Positions 22,961 through 34,518 of a stretch of 64,000 nucleotides of DNA are shown in pieces. The translations under genes were made by a program, and so were the position numbers. Each line of letters starts with the position of its first letter. Within the stretch, counting starts at the first letter, position 1. The notes below the pieces were generated by a model. The model was not told the DNA's origin. It worked only from the letters and a program-made list of their open reading frames with translations, and did no database searches. Origin of the DNA: Pisaster brevispinus (taxonomy: Eukaryota > Echinodermata > Asteroidea > Forcipulatida > Asteriidae); the NCBI GenBank assembly GCA_023634235.1, contig JAMKCF010000001.1, positions 16,750,258-16,814,257 on the forward strand. The letters are read 5' to 3'.

Positions 22961-23290
22961 TCACGTATTCACGCCATGTACCATACTAATTTCTCGTATA
23001 AAGTTATCCACCCTACGATGAGTCCTTTTCAAAGACTTCCACTGTTGTTCGTTTAAATGAATACCCTTCACGGTGGGATACAGTCCCTGAGGTCTATCCA
23101 AAAACGTTCTGATGTCTACGATGACATCTCGCTGGTAATAGCAAACACTTATAAATTCACGTTCACCCAGAGGAAGAACGTGGTCATCTTGACAACTGAA
23201 TTCTTGAGATACGTTAGGTCTGAAAATATTTACAGTATTATCATGTGCTACAGTTTGTGTTGGATAAGTTGTTACGGTCGTTGGACCCAC
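22961..23290 (-). CDS. PC4/p15 (SUB1)-like ssDNA-binding domain protein
   Basis: The ORF contains LPLGEREFISVCYYQRDV, IVDIRTFLDRPQGLYPT, VKGIHLNEQQWKSLKR and RRVDNFIREI. This is the order of a PC4 domain: beta strands, v-DIR-f, a pKGi.L...qW..L turn, then an amphipathic C-terminal helix. PC4 domains bind single-stranded DNA and act in transcription or repair as dimers. A plausible acceptor (atattttcag) inside the ORF near 23224 suggests the exon may start there, with the 5' exon unseen. A nearby duplicated copy of the region (23656-23966) has lost the domain body. It could be a host gene, or cargo of a mobile element or virus-like cluster. Confidence 0.6.
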   Translation of the reverse strand: MGPTTVTTYPTQTVAHDNTVNIFRPNVSQEFSCQDDHVLPLGEREFISVCYYQRDVIVDIRTFLDRPQGLYPTVKGIHLNEQQWKSLKRTHRRVDNFIREISMVHGVNT

Positions 23291-23655
23291 AGAAATCCAA
23301 TCGCAGGTATTTTTAACGTTATCAAACTATATTATTTGTATCACGTTTAGGAGGGCTACCATAAGAAGCACAAAGAATACGTTATTTATCATTAGACTAC
23401 CCATCTTTTCACGTGTCATTATCATTGTGAAGCTCTTTACCTTGTCCACAATATTTTATTGCTAAACATGTCCTTATCACGAAAATGGGTTCAATATTTT
23501 CAAATCTTTTTCGAGAAATTAAGTAACCTATGCTTTTGAAAACTCCCGCCAAACGCGACAATACCCCCCCCCTTCTCGTCGATCAATGATCTTAATCCCC
23601 CGTTAATATTGCACAACTTGTAGAAATCTTAAGACTATGTTTGGACATCACGTCT

Positions 23656-23966
23656 TACACGAATGACTCGGCAGTATTACGGATCAATAAGGATTATCTT
23701 TTTTATCAAAAATATATTACATGGTGTGGTGCAATCATGACAGCGTTTCTGTTCTCACGTTCTTGAGAGAAAACATTTCTTCTCAATCATATCACATATT
23801 TACGCCCTGTCCCATACTAATTTCTCGTATAAAGCTATCCACCCTACGTTGAGTCAAAGACTTCCACCGTTGTTCGTGTAAATGTTCCTTTTAAAATTAC
23901 CGCGCCCTAATACAACACTATCTTCCCCTTCTCATCGATCAATGATCTTAATCCCCGTTAAGTGGT
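23656..23966. repeat. Partial direct duplication of the PC4 locus with internal deletion
   Basis: 23656-23885 repeats 22850-23060 (cgaatgactcggcagtatta, cataattctcaatcat-type landmarks, aatttctcgtataaag). 23912-23965 repeats 23563-23613 (cttctc, cgatcaatgatcttaatccc). In the second copy the roughly 480 bp carrying the PC4 domain are missing. Confidence 0.8.
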
Positions 23967-24372
23967 ACGAGACTATAGGCCCTTTCACACTACAAAAAAT
24001 CTCCGTGTTGGACACGGGTCCGACACGTGCTAACTAGAGAACCTTTTTCACATTTCAACACGGCACTGAACCGTGTAGAGCGCTTACCCCGTGTCGAAAT
24101 TAACCCTGCTCGGTAGTATGGTTGAGAGCTCCACTCCGTGTTGAGAAGTCTGACACGTGTCAAAAGCCGTAGTGTGAAACGCTTCTGGGTTAACTCCGAT
24201 CCGTGTAAAGCTACTAGCTGGTACCGCGGTGCGTGCACTGTAGTTGTTAAGCAACAAACAAACAAATAGCCTTTGACCCGCCACATCGCATCATCTAGCC
24301 TGCATCATCCATTTATCACGTTGTCCAGAAGTCGTGCGTTATTTAGAATTTCATAAATTTTGTGCCAGTATA

Positions 24373-25791
24373 ATGGGCCCTAAAAAGGACAAAAGACCAA
24401 CATGGAGCGAGGAGGAGGTTGGTTGCATGTTAAATATTTGGGCTGACAGCTCAATCCAGAGCCAGCTTGACGGAACTACAAGAAATAGCTGAGTTTTCGC
24501 CAAGATAAGCGAAGCGTTGGTGTCTGCCGGCTTTGAGAAGACGGCAGTGCAATGCCGGGACAAACTGAAAAATCTTTGACGAGAGTATAAAAGGGTAGGC
24601 ACGTAAAATAAATTTATAGAAAAAAATCATTTTGAGTTTGTCAACTTAAAAATATCTTAAATCAGTTTATTAATATTGGATAATCCAAGTCAACCATCAG
24701 TACGAGTTGACTTGGTTGGGCATGTGTGGTGTTGGGCAGGTTGGGTACAACTTAAAAAACAAGTTGACTCGGGTATGACATGGCCCAAAAATCAAGGAAA
24801 AATTAAATAATGGTCTAACTTTCTTTTTTCCCTTCCCCAAAAGGCAAAAGATGACAGTGCTCACACCGATGATCACGATGAGAACAGAACAGGTGCCATT
24901 TCTCCCAGTCATGCCGGTTCAGCTGATGGCACTGACAACACTGATGACATCAGCATTGTCATAAGCCAAGCCAACGATGACTCCCTGGTGGTGGACATTC
25001 CCAACATCACTCCTGACAGTACCCCTAAGGTAAAACTTCCTTTAGTATGAACTTGGTAACTTTCCCAATGGCGCATTCAATACCCACTATTTCATTTTTT
25101 AATTTTCATTTTATATTGGGGTGGGGGGGGGGGGGCATCTTCTTGGTTAATATTTGGGAGGATATACATTGTACACATGTACATGTTTGTGTTTATCGGT
25201 AGTTGTTTCTATTGTGAATGAGGGTGGCTGGTAATAAACTTCAATATGTGCCATCTTGTTCAAGGGGCATACATGTATTTCTTATATATACTTGCTTTCT
25301 GCAACTTGGCACTTGAACATTTTACCAAGCAAAATGTTACTAAATTAAAAAAAAATTCATATGATGCATATTTCTAGGTGAATGCAGGAACAAAACGGAA
25401 GAACAACAGTCCTCCCACAAATCAGAAGAAGGCCAAGCAACAAAAAATGGAAGACATCTTCAACAATGCATTAACCTGCTTTACCAAGCAACAAGAGGCA
25501 TCAAACAAAATGATGATGGATAGGGAGGAACGACAACTAGAAAAAGAGCGCGCGAGGGAAGATACTCGACTGCAACAAGAGCATGCGAGGCAACAGGCTC
25601 AGCGGCTAGAGGATTGTGAACATGAACTCCGGCTGTTTGGAATGTTCGGGCAAATGATGGCTCAACTCGGAGGTGGAACTAACCAACATCAGACAGCACA
25701 ACATCCACAACGGAATGTTTCCAAGGGTGTTGTCAGTAGTGGTTCTTTGATTAGTTTCAATCAAGATGGTAGGAGTTATTTTGACATGTGA
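24373..25791 (+). pseudogene. Harbinger Myb/SANT-like DNA-binding protein
   Basis: Exons 24373-24594, 24844-25029 and 25378-25791 join in phase 0 at both introns (donors GTAGGC and GTAAAA, acceptors ccccaaaag and atttctag). Exon 1 has a Myb/SANT-like domain: RPTWSEEEVGCMLNIWAD, FAKISEALVSAGFEKTAVQC, RDKLKNL and REYKR. It contains two in-frame TGA codons. Exon 2 is acidic. Exon 3 is a charged coiled coil (EERQLEKERAREDTRLQQE) ending SFNQDGRSYFDM. In Harbinger elements this partner protein binds DNA and assists the transposase. The two stops make it nonfunctional as written. Confidence 0.75.
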
Positions 25792-25899
25792 GACTGCACA
25801 AGCAGTTTGATATTTTGTGTGTACACTACAGGTTTTCAAACTAATATTATTTCCTTAATGACCAAAGGGGGAACAAAAAACACTATTATAAGCTCCTTC

Positions 25900-26004
25900 A
25901 ACTTCATGTTGAAATGATTTGATATGATTTTTTATGATTTTTTGAAAAAGTTATGGCGAAACAGCTCGTCATTTGTGCATTGTGCACAAATGCAATATGT
26001 CTAG
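25900..26004 (+). mobile_element. Helentron-type right end (family 3), copy F1
   Basis: Ends with gaaacagctcg, a 10-bp-stem hairpin (25970-25979 with 25983-25992) and then caatatgtctag at 26004, followed by TT. The left end was not located, so only the right terminus is claimed. Confidence 0.6.
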
Positions 26005-26199
26005 TTTTTATTGTTTTTTATTTTTCAGACAGGAAGTCGTTGACATTACGCACGATTCGTTCTCAGCAGCCTTTTGCATAGTTCCTAAAGAGCAATTGCA
26101 ATGAAACTTTCAGTGATGAAAGGCATTAGTGCAATAATGATTCTAAAACAATGATGTCATGATGACTTCATCACCTGTCATGTGACGTCATCTTAAAGG

Positions 26200-26950
26200 T
26201 TTCTAACAAATCCGTAACAAATCTGCCACAAGAGACCGTAGGTTTCTGTTTGCGGGATTGTGTAGGGATATATTAGGTCTTCATTTTATTCAGTGTGCGT
26301 GACCTCACATGACCTCTACTTCCGGTCGTAACCGGAAGTGGCTCGTAATTCAAAAGTGCCAAAAGTTATGAAAATGCTTTCAACGATGTTAGTGTCTGGC
26401 AAGTGTGCATTTAAAAAAAAAATACCGATGACGTCACGATACACATGAGCGCCCTCTAGCGGCAGGTTGAAAACTGTTCAAAATGGACTTTTTGAAGATG
26501 TGTGTAGAGAAGTTTTGTGAAATCGCTTCAAAATTTACACATATGTTGATCGTCAGGCAGCCATTATATGTGTGAAGTTTCAGATCGATGACGTCATCGG
26601 GGTCACGTGACGCGGGATTAAATGTGCCTGTTTTGAAGTTGTATATATCCAGAAGTATAAGTGCGATCATGTTGAAACTTGGTAGGTTGTTAGATATTGG
26701 CAAGTTCTTGTACATTTTGAAATGACGTCATGATGACGTCATCGCATGATATTTTATTATTTTGTGCACCTTTTTGCACCTTTTTGTCATAAATTGCTAA
26801 TAAAACGCGGTATAATCCAAATTCTTTTTTAAACAGGCTTGATACATCACAACTGCTTTGAATACAAAAAAACTTTCTTATTCAATTGAGTAATTTGAAA
26901 TAGTTATGGCAAAACAGCTCGGCATTTGTGCACAAATGCAATATGTCTAG
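26200..26950 (+). mobile_element. Helentron-type right end (family 3), copy F2
   Basis: The terminus has aaacagctcgg, a perfect hairpin gcatttgtgcacaaatgc (26922-26939) and aatatgtctag at 26950 followed by TT. Upstream, gcgccctctagcggcaggt, a gacctctacttccggt segment and tgacgtcatcatgacgt-like motifs are shared with the family-2 copies at 43685 and 61486. The left end is unresolved and the start is approximate. Confidence 0.55.
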
Positions 26951-28471
26951 TTTTATTTTTTTTTAGCATATGCAAAGGAGTGCAATACATGTACAAATAT
27001 TTAACGGTTACTGTTTCCTCAGGACAGTTCATTTTTGAGAGATTACAGCAATGCAGCCAAATTTCTTTCAGCTGAGCAAGTTTAGTGGTGGTTAAAGATT
27101 AGTTTTGTTGCTTTGGGAAATACAGGTATTGTATCAATGTACGATGTTGTTTTTACATGGATGGAGATAGCCCTTTTATGTTAGTAAATTGATGAAAGTA
27201 GTGGTAGCACTTAAAGACTTAGTATTTACAAGATTTTTACATAGAGTCAAAGCCTACATGCACTTCTCAATGACTCGTCGAATTGCATTCATGACAATGC
27301 CAGTTCATGTGTGCAATAACTTGCCAGAAGACCCAAAGAGTCAACAATTGCCTCCAAATAATAATTGTCTGAAGGGAGATGTCGAGGTTTACCATGAATC
27401 AATTCATTTACATTAATCCCTACTACATTAGTCTGCTTTTTATTTTGACAACTGTGAACCTTAAGAGAATTTTATGGCAAACTACATACATCCATTTTAC
27501 TGTATTATTACTTTACCATTGCCAAAGAGAACAAAAGTAAATAAATTATGGTGCTTTCCAAATTACAATTGTCGACTTAAAACGGGTCCATGCCCGGATA
27601 TTAGGTTTGTCCCCCTTCCCCCCCCCCAAAAAAAAAGGGGGAAAAAAATAATAATAAATAAATAAAAACAATATTTAAAGAAATTAATTTAAGTGATAAA
27701 ATGTGCCTGGTTAATGTCCCCCCTTCCCTAAAAAAAATAGATAAATTTGAAGAATTATAAAATGTGTTGCCCTTCTGAAAACTTGCATAATTTTTTTCTC
27801 TTCTCTCAAATCAAAGAAACTTCTCAAAATTATGCTGTGAAAAATGTTTTTATCAAAATTTTGCCTCAAAATGTGCTTTAATTTAACAAGAGACCTTTAA
27901 TGCTCTTTTCACATTCCCCTTAAAATGTTCATTGGAGAGCAACATATTTGATTTTGATTTTTACCTTATTTCATTTAAGTCGAGTCATTGCAAGGAAAGA
28001 TCTACAAAGAACAACAATTACTTTACACAATCAAGAAATCGTATGAATTAATAGTATTAATTGAAAAGCAATGGAGATTAACAAATAATGCGAAATTGAG
28101 GAGCAATATCTAATTAGCTGTCCAAAAAGGAAAATCAAAAAGCCAATTGGAGCAGCAAATACATTCGAAAGAGTGTCAACCATAGAACGAAATATATTTT
28201 TAGTTTCAATTTTTAGCTTAACAAAAACTCCTTTCCAAAGGGCAACCATCCACCTAAGTTAGAAGTTCAAAAAAATAAATGAGCTAAAATTACTCTCTGA
28301 AATGCCAGTTGCAATATTATGAACGCTTATACACGTACAACATGAATTCTAAATACCAGGCATTTTAAAGCATTTTCAACTACAAAGAAAAATAATTATC
28401 AAATTCATAGATTTTTTAATTATGCTGTTCTGAGATCATTAGGGTGTTCCATGGATATTGGACACTACAAA
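26951..28471. other. Harbinger interior without recognised gene
   Basis: AT-rich spacer between nested repeat ends and the transposase gene. It includes a C/A-rich low-complexity patch near 27610-27660. Short ORFs here have no support. Confidence 0.4.
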
Positions 28472-30193
28472 TTACAACTGGTATGCACATACATGATGTT
28501 TCAGTGCATCTCTGATTGCCTCGGCATCATTTATGTTGGCATCATTTCCTTCATAGTTGACCCTTGGCATTTCAGGTGGAACACCCTCAAGTAAGTCATT
28601 GTCAAACTCTTCACCTGTCGTTTCACACAGATTGTGAAGCGTGCATACTCCCAACACAAGGTTGGGCAAATTGTTCATGTCAGTGTCATTTCGCTTCAAG
28701 AGAATTCGCCATCTCCCCTTCAGTCGGCCATATGCATTTTCTGTCACCATCCTAGCCCGACTCAGCCTATAATTACAGGTTCTGTGTTCTCGGGTAAGCG
28801 CCCCTGTGTCCAAGTAAGGTTTCATCACCCATGGAAGAAGTGGATAGGCCAAGTCTGCCAGGAGGACCACTGGCACCTGAACACCATTAATGTTAGCGGT
28901 GGGAAGAGTTCACCTTGTTCCCCCATTTGGTAAACAGATGAATTGGCAAATACACGAGCATCGTGTACACTTCCAGGGAACCCAAAGTTCACATTTAAAA
29001 ATCGGTATTGATGGTCAAGTAATCCTTGCAAAACTACAGAAAACCATCCTTTACGATTGTAAAAATCAATCTTGAACCCACGTGGCAAAATGGGCAAGTG
29101 GGTCACATCGATGGCTCCACCACACTGAGGAAAGCCCCATCTAGCCTCAAAGCCGTCGATGACTTGTTGAAGGGCATCTCCCTTCGGCAGTCGAATTAAC
29201 CTTGGGTCAGGGTGGCAACGATGGCTTGACGTGTTTCATGCACAATGACGCACACAGTTGAAAATCCTACACCAAAAAGTTGTGCAATGGTACGGTATTC
29301 TACGTTTGTTGCCAAACGCCACAGGGTAATCGCAACTCTCTTTTGCACACCAATGGCATTACGTAACTTGGTGTCAGCTTTAGCAAGGCGAGGACGAAGT
29401 TTGTTACACAAAAAATTGAAAGTTTCACGCTTCATTCGGAAGTGACGGACCCAATCACGCTCAGTAAATACCTGCGGATGAGAAGAAAACAGAATTCAAT
29501 TCATCAGAACATCTTAAAATGTAAAGCAATCAAGAACACTCAGACATAGGCCTGCAACAGCAAATTTCTACCTTTTTGATGGGGTACAAAAAAAGACAGA
29601 CAAAAATGTATCATACCAAGTATAAAACATAAAGTCATCTGCAAATTTCTTTAAACTTAAGCATTGGAATAAGGGTAATCAATCAACCAAATACATGCGG
29701 TATCATTCCGTTTCATACAGATGTCATCCATTTTAAATTATAAAAAGCAAACTGGTTTTGTTATTTTCAATTTAAAATAAAATTAGCAGCAGGTGGGGAT
29801 GCAGACATGACATGACCGACGACCAGTGATAATCAATAGTATTAGGTCGTATCATCAGGTGACAAGATGCAATCTTTTAAAGGCCTACATCATATGAAGT
29901 TGAACGTAACTAGTTGTAACCGTGCTAACGGTCTTTATTTAACGTTCATGTCACATTTTTAAATCAATCACAGTTTGTGATTCTTTTTGCCTGATGCCTA
30001 TATTTAGTACTGTTATGTTAACATAAAAAGTAAAGTGTTTACACGGTTAAAGAAAAAAAAAATCATGCTGCAAATGCCTTACCCGATTTGCGATGTACTG
30101 CCACCAATGATCGCTTTTCTCTGTTGACCAGATAGATCGGTTTGTCTGGTGACGCAGGACGTTCGCCGCCGCAAGACTATCATCGTCATTACG
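28472..30193 (-). pseudogene. Harbinger DDE transposase (HARBI1-like)
   Basis: The 5' exon ends at 30083 (RSIWSTEKSDHWWQYIANR, donor GTAAGG). The second exon starts at 29471 with VFTERDWVRHFRMKRETF, joined in phase 0. A helix-turn-helix follows (EYRTIAQLFGVGFSTVCVIV). A one-base frameshift lies near 29205, before RLPKGDALQQVIDGFEARWG. Then come DVTHLPI, FPGSVHDARVFANS (second catalytic Asp), another one-base shift near 28888, LADLAYPLLPWVMKPY and VTENAYGRLKGRWRIL (catalytic Glu). The DDE motifs and their spacing identify the PIF/Harbinger family, whose transposase cuts and pastes at TWA-like 3-bp targets. Two frameshifts inactivate it. It converges on the Myb-like gene within the same element. 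The extreme N-terminus is unclear because of upstream stops. Confidence 0.8.
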
Positions 30194-30887
30194 AATTGAA
30201 GACAATCATTCGCCATTAAATTAAGTCGCATCCTTCGAAACTGCCTTCGACGATGTACCATCGTTCTTCGACGAGAGGGCTCTACAAGGGCCATTTTGTT
30301 CCGAAACATACCCAAATACATGAACATCACGAACATCCGATAAACTTCTCTGGGCGCAGCCATGTTGGAGAGTGTTGACAGACGGTAACCACGGTAAATC
30401 GCGCAATGCAGTATGGGATTTTCTGATTTACCCGTGTAAGATCCGGACGTTTGTGGTAAGTGTGAAACGATTGCGCACAACACGGATCGAAACACTACAC
30501 GCGTAGCACAAAGGCGGGTGTCGCTTTGTGAAGTGTGAAAAGGGAGAAGACTTAAACCGTGTTGAAATTTTACGAAGTCGACACGGAGTGGATCCGTGTA
30601 GGTTTCGACACGGATCAGACGTTCATAGTGTGAAAAGGCCTTATAATAGGATGATTCTAACGGTACTAAATGTTGGCAACAGGGTTCATTCACCCTCCGT
30701 AAACAAACCGTTTATAAAATAGTGATACTATTAGTGATACTATCCTAAAGTGGAAGTAAAAACTCATATACATTATACGAAATATCACATTGTTGACACG
30801 TCATTATCATCGTTTCAATAGTCGCTTCTCTATCATTACGCCGTTGCCATTGCGCCCTAAAGCGTTAAAACATGCGGACCAAGGATT

Positions 30888-31166
30888 TTACATATGATTC
30901 ATTTGGTGCTTGTATACGTCAGCATCTGAAGAACCAAGTGCTGAAACAAGCTTTTTCCATGACTTTTGACAGACTGTTGGGTCGTCGTATTCTTTTAACA
31001 AATTAAACATTAACTCTCCCAACTGTTTTTTGGTTAATCGTGTCGATAAATGAACTTATCGTGGAAGACTGTCCTCTCTCTGGTTTTCTTGATGCGCATA
31101 ACGCAAGCCACTACACACTGGCTCAACCCGTGAAGGCGTTGTCGAACGATGTTTTCCGGTAGACAT
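30888..31166 (-). pseudogene. Uncharacterised 92-codon ORF with one internal stop
   Basis: ATG at 31166 opens MSTGKHRSTTPSRVEPVCSG and continues to PR. A TAA at 31056-31058 interrupts it. The same frame resumes with TRLTKKQLGELMFNLLKEYD, DPTVCQKSWKKLVSALGSSD and ends at TAA 30888. Hydrophobic spacing in the second half looks like a folded helical protein. Not recognised. It lies just outside the Harbinger right end and on the same strand as the PC4 cluster, so before that insertion the two would have been neighbours. Confidence 0.35.
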
Positions 31167-31815
31167 ATTGACGCAAAGTTGTACGATGTTGCAATACTAT
31201 TTATATATCAGGGAGTTATATGGGTGGGTTTTACACGTAAAACTAAACCATTTATTCCCAATTACCCATCTATTTCCATTATTATAACCTAAAAAATGCA
31301 TCATCATGTACACTTCAACAGTTGAGCTCTCCCATGATGACTCAACACACATAATTATTGCACCATCGCTCGAAATTCATTTTAATTCCTATTTCGCTCC
31401 GATTTCTGTCAGTTTGACCTTTCATTGTTCTTTGAGGGAAAGGTCAAAGTTTGCTAGACAGTCTACCTTAACTACTACGGTGCAAGTCTTGCACGTTTTC
31501 AAATGTTTTGAGGCTAAACATTCAAATATGCAAAAGACTTGCACAGTCTATTTATCTAATTATCTGTTTCATTTTTTTCATCAAAAAATGTTAAGATTAT
31601 TTTGGCTCTTCTAAGACTTTTTGAATGACAATAAATTTTAGGACACCCAATATATTATTTATACACAAAAATCATGTGAGACTTTACTGCCTAGGCTTTG
31701 AAGCAAATAACAGATTTACAGATTGTGGATGATATTAAAAGTCCAATGTTAGAGTAAACGAAGAGAAACATTAACTTTTATACAAACCTTTTGTAGTAGA
31801 TGTCTTCTCTATTTC

Positions 31816-33290
31816 TTAGCCTTTAGAATCAAGCAAAGTGTTTGCCCCTTCACTCTTTGATGCTTTGAAGTGGTCAGCCTCTGCTATCAGCAGCTTTTTT
31901 ATGACACTCGTTGTGGCATTGTCATCTAATGTGAGGGTAGAAGACTCACTCTCACTGAGGTAACCCTTTGAATTTACTTGGCAGATTATGAAGCTTTTTG
32001 TAAATGTACCACATGGTACTGGCAGACCCTCAGTACCAGTTACAGATGTCGAAGCTGAGGCATCTGTTCAAAGTATAAACAACAAACAATGAAACTATTG
32101 GTTTGTCTCTGACTTGTACTGTTCTAAGTTGTTTGAGACTCTGAAATCAAACATGACAACACACTCAAACAGCAATTGGCAGGTATTTATGTTTAGCCTG
32201 TCATGCTGAGAATCACAATTACCCCCTCCCATCACATAATAAAATGGGTATAGGTTAAAATCAGATCTTACCATCTGTGTTTAATTTAAACTGTTTTGAA
32301 GATGAAGCAATATTATTTTGTTTTCATTTTCTTCTGTTCAGTTATCAAAAAGGGGGGTTAGTTGTCAAGGTTTTTCTAACACAATGTTTTCATTAGGACT
32401 ATATAACATATTTTGTTACAAAGACTAGAAAAAAAGTAAATACACATTTTAAAGATGAAAGGAAATGAACAGTTTAATTTGATGTACTCGTTTTACAATA
32501 GATGGAGGCCTCATGTGAGTGGGGGGAAAAATTACGAGTCTCTAAGCTCGCGTTAAAATGGTGTAAATTGCCATTGTATTCTATACCCTTCGAGTGCAAA
32601 ATTTGTCAACATCCAAAACATCTGATGACATCATTCTGAGAAAAATGGGTCTCTACACATTTTTGTAGAAAGAAATCTGAACAAAATCTGAAATCTGTTA
32701 AAAGATCACACAATGCGTTGGGTCTGGTGCCAACAGTCAAAAAATTGACAACATTAAAAAGTAACGGGGGGGGGGGGGGGGGGGGGGGGGGAAATGGTAT
32801 TGGTAGGGAGGGGGCACTGTGCCCCGGCTGGTCCTCATACTATAGGCCCAGTTAACATTGTATGTTTTGCTCATCATTCGCCATTGAAAGTGTGAGGTGG
32901 TGATTGACGAGTTGAATAAAGCTCTGTATCACTTTTAAGCAACCTTCGTGTTCATAATATACATACCTGGGATGCTTGCGATGCCAAAGTTAAACGAGTT
33001 ACTCGTCTTGTCCGTGGTCGCCGACACGTCATCGCCCGTTATCATCCACGAGAGGAAACTATCCAGATTGGGAAACCCTCCTCTTTTGTCGGGTACAACA
33101 ACCGATTCATCTGACCCATACAGAATTATGGTTTTGGGGACGTTTTTAAATATTTTCCCGAGGGTTCCGCTTTTCATTTGTGAAGATTTTAACTTCAGCA
33201 TACGAGCCCCTTTATCAAGCCCCTGCACCAGGAAAGTTTGATTTACAGAATCAGTAACAAAATCATCTCCGCTGTCCAAGATGGCTAAAT
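31816..33290 (-). CDS. Unrecognised gene, at least two exons
   Basis: Exon 32967 to about 33290 (donor GTATGT) joins exon 31816-32063 (acceptor tttgaacag, stop TAA) in phase 1 with an open frame. The first exon has SGDDFVTDSVNQTFLVQGL, FKNVPKTIILYGSDESVVV, PDKRGGFPNLDSFLSWM and NSFNFGIASIP. The second has GTEGLPVPCGTFTKSFIICQ, SESESSTLTLDDNATTSVIK and LLIAEADHFKAS. The joined protein is at least 185 residues. I know no matching family. The 5' start is unclear: no ATG is in frame before a stop upstream, so a 5' exon or a promoter-side exon probably exists. The clean splice phase and unbroken frames argue for a real gene. Confidence 0.5.
32064..32966. other. Intron-like sequence with a 26-nt G homopolymer
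   Basis: The interval between the two exons of the unrecognised gene. It contains a run of 26 G at 32766-32791. No coding or element ends were seen. Confidence 0.5.
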
Positions 33291-33299
33291 TAAGTCCTA

Positions 33300-34423
33300 C
33301 CCTATCGATGGTTCATGGGAAGAATGACACCCCATCGTTGACAAAATAAAACAAGTCTCATTTTGCAGCCCCGCTTCCCACCCCAGAAACTGTAACCAAT
33401 AACAAAATAAATCATCGGAAACCATTGAACTAATCTAGGTGTCGGCGTCGGCTCTAACAGCCTGCCGTCCTAAAACTATGGCGGGGTTAGGGACGAAGCG
33501 CCTGCAATTCAGTGTGGCCAGCCGCCAACAAACCATAACAGGAAAGTCACCAAAAACTACATTTTCTTCTGTGGAGCCGCCAAGCTTATTTGGGGTCGCA
33601 GGGCGCTTGCATTGTGCGTTTGGATGAATAAATGATCCTCTACTTTTCAATAGATACACAACATAATATGGAATAAATGTACCAACAACTAACTAGTGCC
33701 AAATTCTGTGTTCACGTTTTAATGAAACAACACAAACAATTTCATGTTTTGCAAGGGCTTTGTTTTTGCATGTTTACGGACAGGGCATAAATTTTTCGGT
33801 TGCAGCGGCAGTCAAAAGGCATGGATATTAAGGCAGGCTGCTCAATGAAATACCATTAGCTGTGACTTTGACGTCCTCAAAGTATTACATTCGAATTTGA
33901 AAGTATTTCTGATAAGACTAAAAATTTCTCAAGGATTTGTACCTGCTTCAAATCAGTGAGCTTGAGGCCCTAAACAAAATATGTAAAAATATATATATAT
34001 ATTATAATAATAATAATAATAAAATAAATACATACAAATATAAAATAAATGAAGACATAAATAAATAAATACATACATACGAAGATACATAAGTACATAA
34101 ATAAATAAATAAATGAATAAATATATAAACTTAAGTAAATAAAAAAATATATATTTTGTAACGAACGAACACTGGGGTTTCGGCTCTGTTGTCAATGTTG
34201 AATTAATGTTATAATTAATTTGACACCTGATGACATCACGATGATGAAAACATGTTTTTCGTACGAACTTTATTAAAAGCTACAAGACAGCACAAAGTTT
34301 TTGACTTTATGACATGTAGTTTATGAGACTTTCGGAAAGAAGTATAATAATAATGAAAAAAAAAATACCAACTATAGAGCATTGAAATTAGTAATCAAGT
34401 TCACTACAGAACCTGGTATTTTT
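33300..34423. other. Gene-free flank with TAAA/TACA microsatellite
   Basis: Includes an AT-rich simple repeat about 33985-34140 (taa, taaa and acatac units) that produces long spurious tyrosine-rich frames. A GC-richer patch at 33430-33640 has short ORFs without support. Confidence 0.5.
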
Positions 34424-34476
34424 AGCTGTTCCGACTACAGTCGGAACAGGTATTGTTTTCGTCGAGATTTTCATTA

Positions 34477-34518
<42 letters not shown>

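Larger units (their letters stand above)
23977..30641. mobile_element. PIF/Harbinger DNA transposon, complete ends
   Basis: The left end is aggccctttcacacta and the right end, read inverted, is aggccttttcacacta (15 of 16 identical). The element is flanked by TAT on both sides (23974-23976 and 30642-30644), the 3-bp duplication length known for Harbinger. The ends carry many subterminal copies of a cacgg/ccgtgt motif. Inside are a Myb-like gene (plus) and a DDE transposase gene (minus) in tail-to-tail order, the standard two-gene layout. Helentron-type right ends at 26004 and 26950 are nested between them. Both genes are damaged. Confidence 0.85.

Noticed and set aside
33953..34195. Tyrosine-rich ORF
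   Set aside because: Translation of the TAAA/TACA simple repeat.
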